A stretch of 64,000 nt of DNA from Rhodomicrobium sp. R_RK_3 (lineage in GTDB: Bacteria > Pseudomonadota > Alphaproteobacteria > Rhizobiales > Rhodomicrobiaceae), in contig NZ_MWLK01000037.1 of assembly GCF_002198715.1 (NCBI RefSeq), positions 212,045 through 276,044 of the forward strand. The letters run 5' to 3'. Below are positions 39,736 to 48,413 of the stretch, piece by piece (positions within the stretch are counted from its first letter, which is position 1; every line of letters begins with the position of its first letter). The notes beneath the pieces were generated by a model. That model was not told the origin of the DNA and did not search any database. It was given only the letters and a program-made list of their open reading frames with translations. Both the position numbers and the translations under genes were made by a program.

Positions 39736-39850
39736 CACTGACTAAAAGCCCCCGCGCCTCACACCCCCCCGCGTAACACGATAATACTACCCGCTGCTCC
39801 CGGCAGGGGCTTAGACTGCCTGTAAATAAAGACAAAGTCGGGAGCGATAT

Positions 39851-40240
39851 TTGCACAGGGAAATTGCGTGGCTTCACGCCGTGAGCGCGGCTGTCTTCTT
39901 CGGCGCAATCTGGAGCGCCAGCGCGGCGATGCCGGACAGCGAGGCCGGCAAGGCGCAATTCATCAAAAGCTGCGGCGTCTGCCACGCGACCGATCTCGGT
40001 GCTCCTCCCCGGCAAGGCCCCAATCTCAGCGGGGTCTTCGGCCGCAAGGCGGGATCGCAGCCGGCCTTCGCCTATTCGCCGGCGCTCGGCGCGTCGGACG
40101 TGGTTTGGAACGAGGAAACGCTCGAGCGCTGGCTGACCGACGCCAAATCCGTCGTGCCCGGCAGCACCATGCCCTACCGGCAGGCCGACCCGGAAAAACG
40201 CCGGCTGATCATCGACTATCTGAAAACGCTCACTCCGTAA
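39851..40240 (+). CDS. periplasmic monoheme cytochrome c
   Basis: A 129-residue class I cytochrome c with a signal peptide (residues 1-25, cleavage after SASA), a haem site CGVCH at 41-45 and a distal-ligand Met107 in GSTMPY. Start is TTG at 39851 with GGGAGCG upstream; GTG at 39881 would cut into the signal peptide. It is followed by a VOC-domain protein, a Tat-signal small subunit and a GMC flavoprotein. The cytochrome is therefore a plausible electron acceptor for that dehydrogenase; this link is inference from gene order. Confidence 0.88.
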   Translation: MHREIAWLHAVSAAVFFGAIWSASAAMPDSEAGKAQFIKSCGVCHATDLGAPPRQGPNLSGVFGRKAGSQPAFAYSPALGASDVVWNEETLERWLTDAKSVVPGSTMPYRQADPEKRRLIIDYLKTLTP

Positions 40241-40267
40241 CGCAAAGCAACATCACATCAGGCAGAC

Positions 40268-40663
40268 ATGGCAAAAGCGATCCACAGCATGATCCGGGTT
40301 CTCGACGAGGCGAAATCCGTCGCGTTCTACCAGCAGGCATTCGGCCTCGAAATCGCCGACCGCTTCCCCTTCGAGACCTTCACCCTGGTCTACCTGCGCA
40401 ACTCCGAAGCCGATTTCGAACTCGAACTCACCATCAATCATGACCGCACCGAGCCCTACGCGCTCGGCGACGGCTACGGCCACATCGCCTTCGCGGTCGA
40501 CAACCTCGATGCCGAGCACGCGCGCTTTGCAGCGGCGGGCCTTAATCCGAAGCCGATCAAGGAGTTCCAGCGTGATGGGGCGCTGATGGCCAAGTTCTTT
40601 TTCGTCGAGGACCCGGACGGCTACAAAATCGAAGTGCTTCAAAAACATGGCCGGTACCAATGA
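40268..40663 (+). CDS. VOC/glyoxalase family protein (lactoylglutathione lyase-like)
   Basis: A 131-residue vicinal-oxygen-chelate fold protein. Pattern: HSMIRVLDEAKSVAFYQQAF at the N-terminus, NSEADFELELTIN and GYGHIAFAVDNLDAEH in the middle, FVEDPDGYKIEVLQK at the end. The metal ligands of glyoxalase I (two His, two Glu) have plausible counterparts in these segments. The classical enzyme converts the methylglyoxal-glutathione hemithioacetal to lactoylglutathione. Its place inside a dehydrogenase cluster raises the chance that it acts on another substrate. Confidence 0.85.
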   Translation: MAKAIHSMIRVLDEAKSVAFYQQAFGLEIADRFPFETFTLVYLRNSEADFELELTINHDRTEPYALGDGYGHIAFAVDNLDAEHARFAAAGLNPKPIKEFQRDGALMAKFFFVEDPDGYKIEVLQKHGRYQ

Positions 40664-40694
40664 GCCGCAACCAGAAAAACAGGGAGTGGAGGAC

Positions 40695-41228
40695 ATGACC
40701 GACAGCAGATTTGGAGACGGCGTTTCGCGCCGCAGCTTCGTGAAGGCCGCCTCGGCGGCGGCGCTGGTCTTGACCGCGAAGGCGGTCATCAATCCGATCG
40801 AGGCCTGGGGCATGGAAACCAAGGGTCTCGCGCCGGAAACCGTGCAGGCGCTGATCCAGGCCGCGCGCGACATCTATCCGCATGACCGCGTGCCTGATCG
40901 CTTCTACGCCGTCGCCATCAAGGATTACGACGTCAAGGCGGCCACCGACCCCAAGATCAAGACTTTGATCGAGGGCGGCATCGCCGAGCTCAACAGCGCC
41001 GCCAAGCAGGCGCACGGCACCGATTATGTCGGCGTCGGCTGGGAGGAGGAGCGGGTGGCGCTGCTGCGCAAGATCGAGGGCACGCCCTTCTTCAAGACGC
41101 TGCGCGGCGGCCTCGTCACCGGCCTCTACAACCAGAAGGAGGTCTGGCCGCTGTTCGGCTATGAGGGCGAGTCGGCCTCAAAGGGCGGCTACATCAAGCG
41201 CGGCTTCGACGACATCACCTGGATCTAA
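40695..41228 (+). CDS. Tat-signal small subunit, gluconate 2-dehydrogenase subunit 3-like
   Basis: A 177-residue protein with a twin-arginine signal (VSRRSFVKAASAAALVL) and the short helical domain of gluconate 2-dehydrogenase subunit 3 / FAD-dependent sugar dehydrogenase gamma subunits. In those enzymes the small subunit carries the folded catalytic GMC subunit through the Tat system. ATG at 40695 has GGAGTGGAGG upstream; the frame also opens at 40647 within the preceding gene. The GMC oxidoreductase gene follows after 23 bp, as expected for this pair. Confidence 0.88.
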   Translation: MTDSRFGDGVSRRSFVKAASAAALVLTAKAVINPIEAWGMETKGLAPETVQALIQAARDIYPHDRVPDRFYAVAIKDYDVKAATDPKIKTLIEGGIAELNSAAKQAHGTDYVGVGWEEERVALLRKIEGTPFFKTLRGGLVTGLYNQKEVWPLFGYEGESASKGGYIKRGFDDITWI

Positions 41229-41251
41229 CCGGGTGGCAGGGAGGATAGGAC

Positions 41252-42823
41252 ATGGCTGGCAAATTCGATCTGAATGACGACAGCGTCGTCGTGATCGTCG
41301 GCTCGGGCGCGGGCGGCGGTACGCTCGGCACCGAACTTGCCCTGAAGGGCATCAACACGGTGATCCTGGAAGCGGGCGGCCGCTACGAGATGGAGGATTT
41401 CGTCAATGACGAGTGGGACAGTTTTACCCAGCTCGCCTGGACGGATATGCGCACCACCTCCGGCTCCTGGCGCGTCGCCAAGGATTTCGCCAATCTGCCG
41501 GCCTGGATCGTCAAGGCGGTCGGCGGCTCGACCGTGCATTGGGCGGGCGCGTCGCTGCGGTTCCAGGAGCATGAGTTCAAGACCAAGACCGTCTATGGCG
41601 ACGTCAAGGGCGCCAACCTGCTCGACTGGCCGCTGACGCTCGCCGAGCTGGAGCCCTATTACGCCAAGGCCGAGAGCCGCATGGGCGTCACCCGCACCAA
41701 CGGCATCGCGGGCCTGCCGGGCAGCAACAATTACAAGGTGTTCGAAGCCGGCGCAAAGAAGCTCGGCTACACGGAGGTCCACACCGGGCGCATGGCGATC
41801 AACTCCGCCCCGCGCGACGGGCGCGGCTCGTGCCAGCAGATCGGCTTCTGCTTCCAGGGCTGCAAGTCGGGCGCGAAATGGTCGACGCTGATCGCGGAAA
41901 TCCCCAAGGGCGAGGACACCGGCAAGCTGGAAGTGCGGTCGAACTCGCATGTCGTCAAGATCGAGCACGACGCCAAGGGCAAGGTGACGGGCGTCGTCTA
42001 TGCCGACAAGGCGGGCAATTTGCAGAAGCAGAAGGCCCGCGTCGTCGCGGTGGCCGGCAATTCCATCGAGACGCCGCGGCTGTTGCTGAACTCGGCTTCC
42101 TCGCTGTTCCCGGACGGGCTCGCCAATTCCAGCGGCCAGGTCGGGCGCAATTACATGCGGCACATGACGGCCTCGGTCTACGGCATTTTCGACAGGCCGG
42201 TTCACATGTATCGCGGCACCACGATGGCCGGCGTCATCTCCGACGAGGCGAAGCACAACCCGGCGCGCGGCTTCGTCGGCGGCTATGAATTCGAGACGCT
42301 GTCGCTCGGCCTGCCCTTCATGGCGGCCTTCCTCAATCCGGGCGCCTGGGGCCGCAGCTTTACCTCGGCGATCGATGCCTATGAGAACACGGCGGGCATG
42401 TGGATCGTCGGCGAGGACATGCCGCAGGAGAGCAACCGCGTCACGCTGCACGCCACCGAAAAGGACAAGCTCGGCATGCCGGTCGCCAATGTGCATTTCG
42501 ACGATCACCCGAACGACATCGCCATGCGCAACCATGCCTGGAAGCAGGGGCAGGCGGTCTATGACGCCATCGGTGCGACGCGGACCATGCCGACGCCGCC
42601 CTATCCCTCGACGCATAATCTGGGCACCTCGCGCATGAGCGAGAAGCCGAAAGACGGCGTGGTGAACAAGTTCGGGCAGACGCATGACATCCCGAACCTG
42701 TTCATCTCCGACGGCAGTCAATTCACCACCGGCGCCGCCGAGAACCCGACGCTGACGATCGTCACGCTGGCGCTCAGGCAGGCCGATACGATCGCGGATA
42801 TGATGGCGAAGAAGACGATTTGA
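41252..42823 (+). CDS. GMC family FAD oxidoreductase, dehydrogenase type
   Basis: A 523-residue flavoprotein with the N-terminal dinucleotide motif VVIVGSGAGGGTLG (13-26), the GGSTVHWAGASLRF motif (91-104) and the C-terminal GMC block SHNLGTSRM/GAAENPTLTI. A cysteine motif C-x5-C-x3-C (Cys194, Cys200, Cys204) lies at the position of the iron-sulphur cluster of bacterial FAD-glucose dehydrogenases. It has no signal of its own, consistent with export by the Tat-signal small subunit encoded immediately upstream. Substrate (sugar, polyol or alcohol) cannot be read off. Confidence 0.9.
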   Translation: MAGKFDLNDDSVVVIVGSGAGGGTLGTELALKGINTVILEAGGRYEMEDFVNDEWDSFTQLAWTDMRTTSGSWRVAKDFANLPAWIVKAVGGSTVHWAGASLRFQEHEFKTKTVYGDVKGANLLDWPLTLAELEPYYAKAESRMGVTRTNGIAGLPGSNNYKVFEAGAKKLGYTEVHTGRMAINSAPRDGRGSCQQIGFCFQGCKSGAKWSTLIAEIPKGEDTGKLEVRSNSHVVKIEHDAKGKVTGVVYADKAGNLQKQKARVVAVAGNSIETPRLLLNSASSLFPDGLANSSGQVGRNYMRHMTASVYGIFDRPVHMYRGTTMAGVISDEAKHNPARGFVGGYEFETLSLGLPFMAAFLNPGAWGRSFTSAIDAYENTAGMWIVGEDMPQESNRVTLHATEKDKLGMPVANVHFDDHPNDIAMRNHAWKQGQAVYDAIGATRTMPTPPYPSTHNLGTSRMSEKPKDGVVNKFGQTHDIPNLFISDGSQFTTGAAENPTLTIVTLALRQADTIADMMAKKTI

Positions 42824-42829
42824 TGCGCT

Positions 42830-42864
42830 TGGGCGGGTTCCGGCACGGGCCGCCCAGGACTTTT
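42830..42864 (+). terminator. terminator candidate after GMC oxidoreductase
   Basis: TGGGCGG (42830-42836) pairs with CCGCCCA (42850-42856) around a 13-nt loop that can itself pair, followed by GGACTTTT. Seven bases past the stop. Confidence 0.5.
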
Positions 42865-42938
42865 GAACGGGATCTGCCGCAGCAATGGCCCCCGCGCGGC
42901 CCTCAAGCGGTCGTCTTTGACCCAACCAGCACCACGCA

Positions 42939-43048
42939 CCGTCGCCCCGGCAGTCAGAGCCGGGGCCTACTCGCATCTCCGCTTGCCGCAGCATTCGCGG
43001 ATAGATGATTGGGTCCCGGTCCGGCCTGACGGCCGCCCGGGACGACGG
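42939..43048 (+). repeat. dispersed palindromic element, copy A
   Basis: About 110 bp bounded by CCGTCGCCCCGG and CCGGGACGACGG, inverted repeats matching at 11 of 12 positions. Internal landmarks shared with the other copies are AGAGCCGGGGC, CTTGCCGCAG, TGATTGGGTCCCGG and GGCCTGACGGCC. It encodes no protein I can support and has no transposase, so it must be non-autonomous or an RNA/REP-type element. Confidence 0.82.
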
Positions 43049-43197
43049 TAGGAAAGAGCCCTAACGCGGTGCGCAACAGGCCCGCCTGGGCAAAGCGGCA
43101 TGGCCGCAGCAAGCGTCGGCGCGTGCCGTCACAAAATCGGTGCCTGAACCAACCGGGCCGGGCCGTCGCAGCAATCAGCGCGACCGCTTCGCCATCC

Positions 43198-43776
43198 TTA
43201 TTCCGCGTCGGCGATCTGGGCGTCGGGCTCGAACAGAGCCTCGGCGGCGAGGCGGGCGGCCTCGGCGTCTTCCTCGTCATCGTCGCGGAACTGGGTGACG
43301 TTCTCGCCACGAGCCTGGCGCTCGGCCTCTTCGAGGGTGCGGGCGACGTTGATGCTGATCGAGCTGGACACTTCCGGGTGCAGGCTGACGCGCACCGGGT
43401 GATGGCCGAGCGTCTTGATCGGGCGGTCGAGCAGGATCTGGGTGCGGGCGACGGTGAAGCCGCCTTCGGTGACGAGGTCGGCGATGTCGCGGGTCGAGAC
43501 CGAGCCGTAAAGCTGGCCGCTGTCGCTGGCCTGGCGCAGGGCGATGAAGCTCTTGCCGTTCAGTTTCACTGCGACCGCATCGGCTTCCTTCTTCAGCTCA
43601 AGATTCTGAGCCTCGAGCTGGGCGCGCTGGGTCTGGAAATGGGCGAGGTTGGCCTTGGTCGCGCGCATCGCCTTGCCTTTCGGCAGCAGGAAATTGCGGG
43701 CATAGCCGTCCTTGACCTTGACCACGTCGCCCATCTGGCCGAGCCGGCCGATGCGTTCGAGAAGAATGATCTGCAT
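43198..43776 (-). CDS. rplI: 50S ribosomal protein L9
   Basis: A 192-residue L9. The N-terminal domain [32 protein letters not shown] binds 23S rRNA, a long helix follows, and the C-terminal domain ends near residue 150. An acidic extension of about 40 residues follows ([22 protein letters not shown]), common in alphaproteobacteria and absent from E. coli. It is the last gene of the rpsF-rpsR-DUF2232-rplI operon. Confidence 0.97.
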   Translation of the reverse strand: MQIILLERIGRLGQMGDVVKVKDGYARNFLLPKGKAMRATKANLAHFQTQRAQLEAQNLELKKEADAVAVKLNGKSFIALRQASDSGQLYGSVSTRDIADLVTEGGFTVARTQILLDRPIKTLGHHPVRVSLHPEVSSSISINVARTLEEAERQARGENVTQFRDDDEEDAEAARLAAEALFEPDAQIADAE

Positions 43777-43788
43777 GTTTTAGGCTCC

Positions 43789-44796
43789 TTAAGAGTTGGG
43801 TCCCCTGCCGCCGGCGGGAGGGGTGGGGCGCTGAACGCGCTGACGCAGGTGAAGGAAAGGCTCGGCGAGGCCGAGCGCGGTGACGATGGGTGCAAACCAC
43901 GGCGTCAGCAGCAGTCCGGCATAGAGGATGACGAGCAGTGCAGGCTTGAGCTGAGTCCCGGCGACCAGCGAGTGCACGACGGCGACGCCCAGAATGAGGA
44001 AGGCGCAGCCGAAGGCGCCGAGAAAGGCCATGCCAGCAAGGCCGAGGCCGCCGGGTGAAAAGCTGAGGCCAAGCGCGGCGAAGAAGGCCGCGACGAAGAG
44101 CGGCGGATAGTTGATCTGGCTGAAGCTGGGGACGGGGCGGTTGAGCTGTCCGGAGATCGAGGCGCTTTTCGCCGCGAGCCAGAGATTGCCGATCATCACC
44201 AAGAGCCAGAAGGTCGCGGCGAAGGCGGGCAGGATGTAGCGGGTGAAGCGCTCGATGAAGCGGTCGAACTCGACCTGGCCGAATTCGGCGCCGAAAATGC
44301 CCTGCAATTGCGTCAGCGCATTGTCGTCGAACATCGAGCGCACGGCGGCGCGATAGCCCTCGCCGTCGCCGCCGAGCAGCACGAGGCCGAGAGCCACCAG
44401 CCCGCCCGCCATGACGGCGGCCCAGGCGATGATGCGGCCGAGCGGATACCATTCGATCGCAGGTCCGCCAGCCGCGACCGTCCCGCCGGGTCCGCCCGCA
44501 GGCGCGGCCTCGCGATGCAGCAGAAGCAGATAGGAGAGGATGACGCCGGGCAGGCCGACATAGAGGATGAAGGCGATTGCGGTCTGGATGCCGAGCGCAA
44601 AGCTGACGATCAGCGTCGCGGTCACCAGCGCGATCAGTGCGGCAAGCAGGCCCCAGCCGATGCCGGCCAGCAGCACCGGCAGCGGCGTCAGATAGAACAG
44701 CATTAGCGCCAGCGCCGAATTATTGGCGAGCGACGTGAACAGGACGGCCGCAACCAGCCCTGAGCCAATGCCGATCAATCGAGGCGATGCCATCAC
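43789..44796 (-). CDS. DUF2232 integral membrane protein
   Basis: A 335-residue protein with about eight hydrophobic helices and a Gly/Pro-rich cytoplasmic loop near residue 100. DUF2232 proteins are found between rpsR and rplI in many alphaproteobacteria and other bacteria, and are predicted relatives of small-molecule transporter components; no function is proven. Starts at ATG 44796. It is flanked by rpsR (138 bp upstream) and rplI (12 bp downstream), so it is probably transcribed with the ribosomal genes. Confidence 0.87.
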   Translation of the reverse strand: MMASPRLIGIGSGLVAAVLFTSLANNSALALMLFYLTPLPVLLAGIGWGLLAALIALVTATLIVSFALGIQTAIAFILYVGLPGVILSYLLLLHREAAPAGGPGGTVAAGGPAIEWYPLGRIIAWAAVMAGGLVALGLVLLGGDGEGYRAAVRSMFDDNALTQLQGIFGAEFGQVEFDRFIERFTRYILPAFAATFWLLVMIGNLWLAAKSASISGQLNRPVPSFSQINYPPLFVAAFFAALGLSFSPGGLGLAGMAFLGAFGCAFLILGVAVVHSLVAGTQLKPALLVILYAGLLLTPWFAPIVTALGLAEPFLHLRQRVQRPTPPAGGRGPNS

Positions 44797-44934
44797 TTTG
44801 CTGTCCCGCTGCGAGGCGGTTAGAGGCTCCCGAGGGACGCCTCAACCCAGGGTTCGCGGCGGGAGGCGACAAGGCCGCCCGCCAATCCTGATATTTACGT
44901 CGATGCGGTCCGGCCGAAACCGGACCGGAGCGGC

Positions 44935-45183
44935 CTATTTCACCAGATAGGGGATCAGGCCGAGAAAGCGTGCCCGCTTGATCGCCTGCGCCAGGGCGCG
45001 CTGCTTCTTGGCGGAAACGGCGGTGATGCGGCTCGGGACGATCTTGCCGCGCTCCGAGGTGAAGCGCTGCAGCAGCTTGACGTCCTTATAGTCGATGACC
45101 GGAGCGCCCTCGCCCGAAAACGGGCAGGTCTTGCGGCGGCGGTGAAACGTCTTGCGCGCGGGAGAAGAAGAGGTGCCGTTCAT
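44935..45183 (-). CDS. rpsR: 30S ribosomal protein S18
   Basis: An 82-residue S18 with the conserved core [20 protein letters not shown] followed by [20 protein letters not shown] and the C-terminal RFLGLIPYL. It binds S6 in the small-subunit platform. Its start overlaps the rpsF stop by 4 nt, which couples the translation of the two partner proteins. Confidence 0.97.
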   Translation of the reverse strand: MNGTSSSPARKTFHRRRKTCPFSGEGAPVIDYKDVKLLQRFTSERGKIVPSRITAVSAKKQRALAQAIKRARFLGLIPYLVK

Positions 45184-45716
45184 GCGTCGTCTCCCACGGG
45201 AGCGGTTTCGGTGCGGGCAAAGCGCGGGCCGCTGTCGCGGTCACCGCGGGGCTCACGATCGCCGCGCGGTTCGCGGTCGCGATCGCCACGATAGCCGCCG
45301 CCACCACCACCGCCACCGCGGTCGTCACGGCGCGGCCCACGGCCACGGTCGCCGCCGCGATCGCCCCGGTCGCCGCGATCGCGCTCGCGGTCGTCGGAGC
45401 GCTTCATCGGCGCGGATTGCTTCTCGTCCAGTTCCTTGACGCGGATGGTCATGAAGCGGATGACGTCGGTGGAGAGGCCCATCTGGCGCTCCATCTCGGC
45501 CACGGCCTCATGAGGCGCGTCGATATTCATCAGCGCGTAATGCGCCTTGCGATTCTTCTTGATCTTATAAGCGAGGGATTTCAGACCCCAATATTCGACC
45601 TTGCCGACCTTGCCGCCATTTTCCTCGATGACGGTCTGATAGGTCTTCTGCAAGGCCGCAGCCTGCTGCGCCGTGATGTCCTGGCGCGCAAGAAAGACAT
45701 GTTCGTAAAGCGGCAT
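45180..45716 (-). CDS. rpsF: 30S ribosomal protein S6 with RGD/G-rich tail
   Basis: A 178-residue S6. The ferredoxin-like core (about 1-98) starts [18 protein letters not shown] and contains [16 protein letters not shown], with [10 protein letters not shown] near the end. Beyond residue 108 is a low-complexity tail of about 70 residues rich in Arg, Asp and Gly ([13 protein letters not shown], a run of eight Gly, REPRGD repeats). Alphaproteobacterial S6 proteins often have charged tails; this one is long. The ATG at 45716 has AAAGGCG upstream; the frame is open to 46058. First gene of the ribosomal operon, divergent from fabD. Confidence 0.96.
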   Translation of the reverse strand: MPLYEHVFLARQDITAQQAAALQKTYQTVIEENGGKVGKVEYWGLKSLAYKIKKNRKAHYALMNIDAPHEAVAEMERQMGLSTDVIRFMTIRVKELDEKQSAPMKRSDDRERDRGDRGDRGGDRGRGPRRDDRGGGGGGGGYRGDRDREPRGDREPRGDRDSGPRFARTETAPVGDDA

Positions 45717-46098
45717 GATTGCGCCTTTCCCATGGTCCACAATATGCCTCGGCGCGAAGCCCCTTTGAGCCCTTAGGGAAAAGCTCAAGCGGAAGTCTCG
45801 AAAGAGCGGAAACACCGGGAATTCGCCTGCAAAAACACAAGCGACCGCATGAGCAGCCCCATGCGGTTCCCGTTCAGCCTCCAACCGAAGCGGTGAGCGG
45901 CCTTTATAGGCGATTTTGCGCGGATGGCAAGGGGAAGCGCGGGGGCGTCTAAGGGGGAGCCACAAAACGCGGTATTGGCCCTCGCCAAACATGAACGAAA
46001 GCTTGACATTGCCGATGCAATAGTTGTCTTTGGCGCGCAATGTCGCGAGAGACGGCATCGAAGCATCGGTATTCGCTCAAGGGTTCTGTCGTTTCTAT
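45717..46098. other. 382-bp divergent region between rpsF and fabD
   Basis: Holds the promoters of the ribosomal protein operon and the fatty-acid operon. A TTGACA hexamer at 46003-46008 could be the fabD -35 box, although no convincing -10 follows. Minus-strand leader sequence just before rpsF can form hairpins (GAGC...GGGCTC near 45764-45785) with a GCCGAG loop candidate. An S6:S18 autoregulatory leader is possible but unproven. Confidence 0.45.
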
Positions 46099-47055
46099 AT
46101 GGACATCGCCTTCACATTTCCCGGGCAGGGCAGCCAGTTTGTCGGGATGGGCAAGGATCTTGCCGCGGCCTATCCGGCGGCTCGCGCCGTCTTCGCCGAA
46201 ATCGACGACGCGCTCGGCGAGAAGCTGACCCAGATCATCTGGGACGGACCGGCCGAACGCCTCACCCTCACCGAAAACGCCCAGCCTGCCCTGATGGCCG
46301 TGTCGCTCGCCGTGCTGCGGGTGCTCGAGGCTGAAAAGGGCTGGGATATCAAGGCCGCCCGCTACGTCGCCGGCCATTCGCTCGGCGAATATTCGGCGCT
46401 GGCCGCCGCCGGCACGCTCTCCATTTCCGACGCGGCGCGGCTGTTGCGCATTCGCGGCAAAGCGATGCAGGTCGCGGTTCCCGTCGGCGAGGGCGCCATG
46501 GCGGCGCTGCTCGGCGTCGATCTCGAGGTCGCCGCCAAGATCGCCGCCGAGGCCAGCGACGCGACCGGCCTCGTCTGCCAGGTCGCCAATGACAACGCCC
46601 CCGGCCAGGTGGTGATTTCCGGGGCGAAGGGCGCCGTCGAGATCGCCGGGGAGATCGGCAAGGATTACGGTCTGCGCCGCGCCATCGCGCTGCCGGTCAG
46701 CGCACCCTTCCATTGCGCCTTGATGCAGCCCGCCGCCGACCGCATGGCCGAGGCGCTGAGCGAGGTTACGCTGAACCCGCCCGCCGTGCCGCTGATCGCC
46801 AATGTCACCGCCGCGCCGGTTAGCGATCCCGAGACCATCCGCCGCCTCTTGGTGCAGCAGGTCACCGACACCGTGCGCTGGCGCGAAAGCGTCGCCTTCA
46901 TAGCCGATGAGGGCGTCACCACCCTTTACGAGATCGGCGCCGGCAAGGTATTGAGCGGCATGGCCCGCCGTATCGACGAGCGGCTCACCGGCAAGGCCAT
47001 CGGCACGGCCGATGACGTCGAGGCCGTTGCGGCCTCCGCCGTCGCGGCGCAATAA
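46099..47055 (+). CDS. fabD: malonyl-CoA:ACP transacylase
   Basis: A 318-residue enzyme that loads malonate onto ACP for fatty-acid synthesis. N-terminal AFTFPGQGSQFVGMG, the active-site loop GHSLGEYSALAAAG with the nucleophilic Ser, and SAPFHCALMQPAADRM with the catalytic His. The ATG at 46099 begins at the family-typical MDIAFTFPGQG; the frame opens 75 bp upstream. First gene of fabD-fabG-acpP-fabF-mltG. Confidence 0.96.
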   Translation: MDIAFTFPGQGSQFVGMGKDLAAAYPAARAVFAEIDDALGEKLTQIIWDGPAERLTLTENAQPALMAVSLAVLRVLEAEKGWDIKAARYVAGHSLGEYSALAAAGTLSISDAARLLRIRGKAMQVAVPVGEGAMAALLGVDLEVAAKIAAEASDATGLVCQVANDNAPGQVVISGAKGAVEIAGEIGKDYGLRRAIALPVSAPFHCALMQPAADRMAEALSEVTLNPPAVPLIANVTAAPVSDPETIRRLLVQQVTDTVRWRESVAFIADEGVTTLYEIGAGKVLSGMARRIDERLTGKAIGTADDVEAVAASAVAAQ

Positions 47056-47085
47056 GCATATCAAGCCTCAACACAGGATCGCGGC

Positions 47086-47820
47086 ATGTTTGATCTTACC
47101 GGAAAAGGCGCGCTTGTGACCGGAGCGACCGGCGGCATCGGCGGCGAAATCGCCAAGGCGCTGAAGGCGCAGGGCGCGCGCGTCGCTATCTCCGGCACCC
47201 GCGAGGACCGGCTGGCAGCGCTCGCCGCCGAGATCGGCGATGTCACCGCGCTTCCGTGCAACCTGAAGGATCGCGACGCGGTCGCCGCCCTGGCGACGCA
47301 GGCCGAGACCGCGGTCGGCACGCTCGACATTCTCGTCAACAATGCCGGCATCACCCGCGACAATCTGTTCATGCGCATGAAGGACGAAGAGTGGGACGAT
47401 GTCATCGCCGTCAATCTCACCGCAACCTTCGTGCTTTGTCGCGCGGCTGTGCGTAATATGATGAGACGCCGTTACGGCCGGATCATCAACATCGCCTCGA
47501 TCAGCGGTGTCGTCGGCAATCCGGGCCAGAGCAATTACGCCGCCTCGAAGGCGGGCATGGTCGGCATGACCAAATCGCTTGCGAGGGAAGTCGCCTCGCG
47601 CGGCATCACGGCGAACTGCATCGCGCCGGGCTTCATCGAGACGCCGATGACCGATGTGCTGAACGAAAAGCAGGTCGCGACGATTGCCGCGGCGATCCCG
47701 GCCGGCGTCTTCGGCAAGCCGGAAGACATCGCCGCTGCCGTCGTCTATCTGGCCAGCGGCGAAGCCCGCTACGTCACGGGCGATACCCTTCATGTCAATG
47801 GCGGGATGGCGATGATGTAG
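47086..47820 (+). CDS. fabG: 3-oxoacyl-ACP reductase
   Basis: A 244-residue short-chain dehydrogenase performing the NADPH-dependent reduction of 3-oxoacyl-ACP. Cofactor motif TGATGGIGGEIA (about 12-23), NNAGITRDNLFMRM, catalytic Ser in NIASISGVVG and the YAASKAG motif with catalytic Tyr and Lys. The length and C-terminal GDTLHVNGGMAMM are exactly those of FabG. It follows fabD by 30 bp. Confidence 0.97.
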   Translation: MFDLTGKGALVTGATGGIGGEIAKALKAQGARVAISGTREDRLAALAAEIGDVTALPCNLKDRDAVAALATQAETAVGTLDILVNNAGITRDNLFMRMKDEEWDDVIAVNLTATFVLCRAAVRNMMRRRYGRIINIASISGVVGNPGQSNYAASKAGMVGMTKSLAREVASRGITANCIAPGFIETPMTDVLNEKQVATIAAAIPAGVFGKPEDIAAAVVYLASGEARYVTGDTLHVNGGMAMM

Positions 47821-48050
47821 GGCTTTGGAAATTCCGGTGTGCGGGCGATGGTCAGCCACCGGAAACTGTGCTACTTGGCGGAGCCATCACAGGGACTTGA
47901 AATGCCATTTCCGGCCTTTCATCTGTGATATCAGCCGCATCGTCGCGTTCCAGTGCTTTAGATCACAGCCTGGCAAAGGTAGCACGCGTTGAGTTTCGTG
48001 ATCGGAAATCTCCGAACCGGATTATTTGGGAGCAATGGTGAGGCAATAGC

Positions 48051-48293
48051 ATGAGCGAAAATATCTCTGAACGTGTGAAGAAGATCGTCGTCGAGCATCT
48101 GGGCGTCGAGGCCGACAAGGTGACGGACAATGCCAGCTTCATCGACGATCTCGGCGCGGACAGCCTCGATACGGTCGAACTGGTCATGGCGTTCGAGGAA
48201 GAGTTCGGCTGCGAGATCCCCGATGACGCCGCCGAGACGATCCAGACCGTCGGCGATGCGATTCGGTTTCTCGAACAGCACGCCAGCGCTTAA
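48051..48293 (+). CDS. acpP: acyl carrier protein
   Basis: An 80-residue acidic protein carrying growing acyl chains on a phosphopantetheine arm attached to the Ser in [19 protein letters not shown] 230-bp gap separates it from fabG, so it may have its own promoter as in many bacteria. The ATG at 48051 is preceded by GGTGAGGCAATAGC. Confidence 0.97.
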   Translation: MSENISERVKKIVVEHLGVEADKVTDNASFIDDLGADSLDTVELVMAFEEEFGCEIPDDAAETIQTVGDAIRFLEQHASA

Positions 48294-48413
48294 ATTGACG
48301 TCCTTTCTTGAGCAAGGCTTCGTCGGTAGGGGCCGGGGGGTCCTCCCGATCAGAACCGTGATCGCGGCCAAGCTCAAGGAACGGGCGCATTCGTGATGCA
48401 TACGGGAGGCATG

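Larger units (their letters stand above)
42824..43197. other. 374-bp convergent intergenic region
   Basis: Lies between the GMC gene and the stop of rplI. It contains a terminator candidate at 42830-42864 and a copy of the dispersed palindromic element at 42939-43048. No gene is supported in the remainder. Confidence 0.6.

Noticed and set aside
42863..43051. Small plus-strand open frame of 62 codons inside repeat copy A
   Set aside because: It arises from the palindromic element itself; other copies do not preserve the frame, and no start signal is present.
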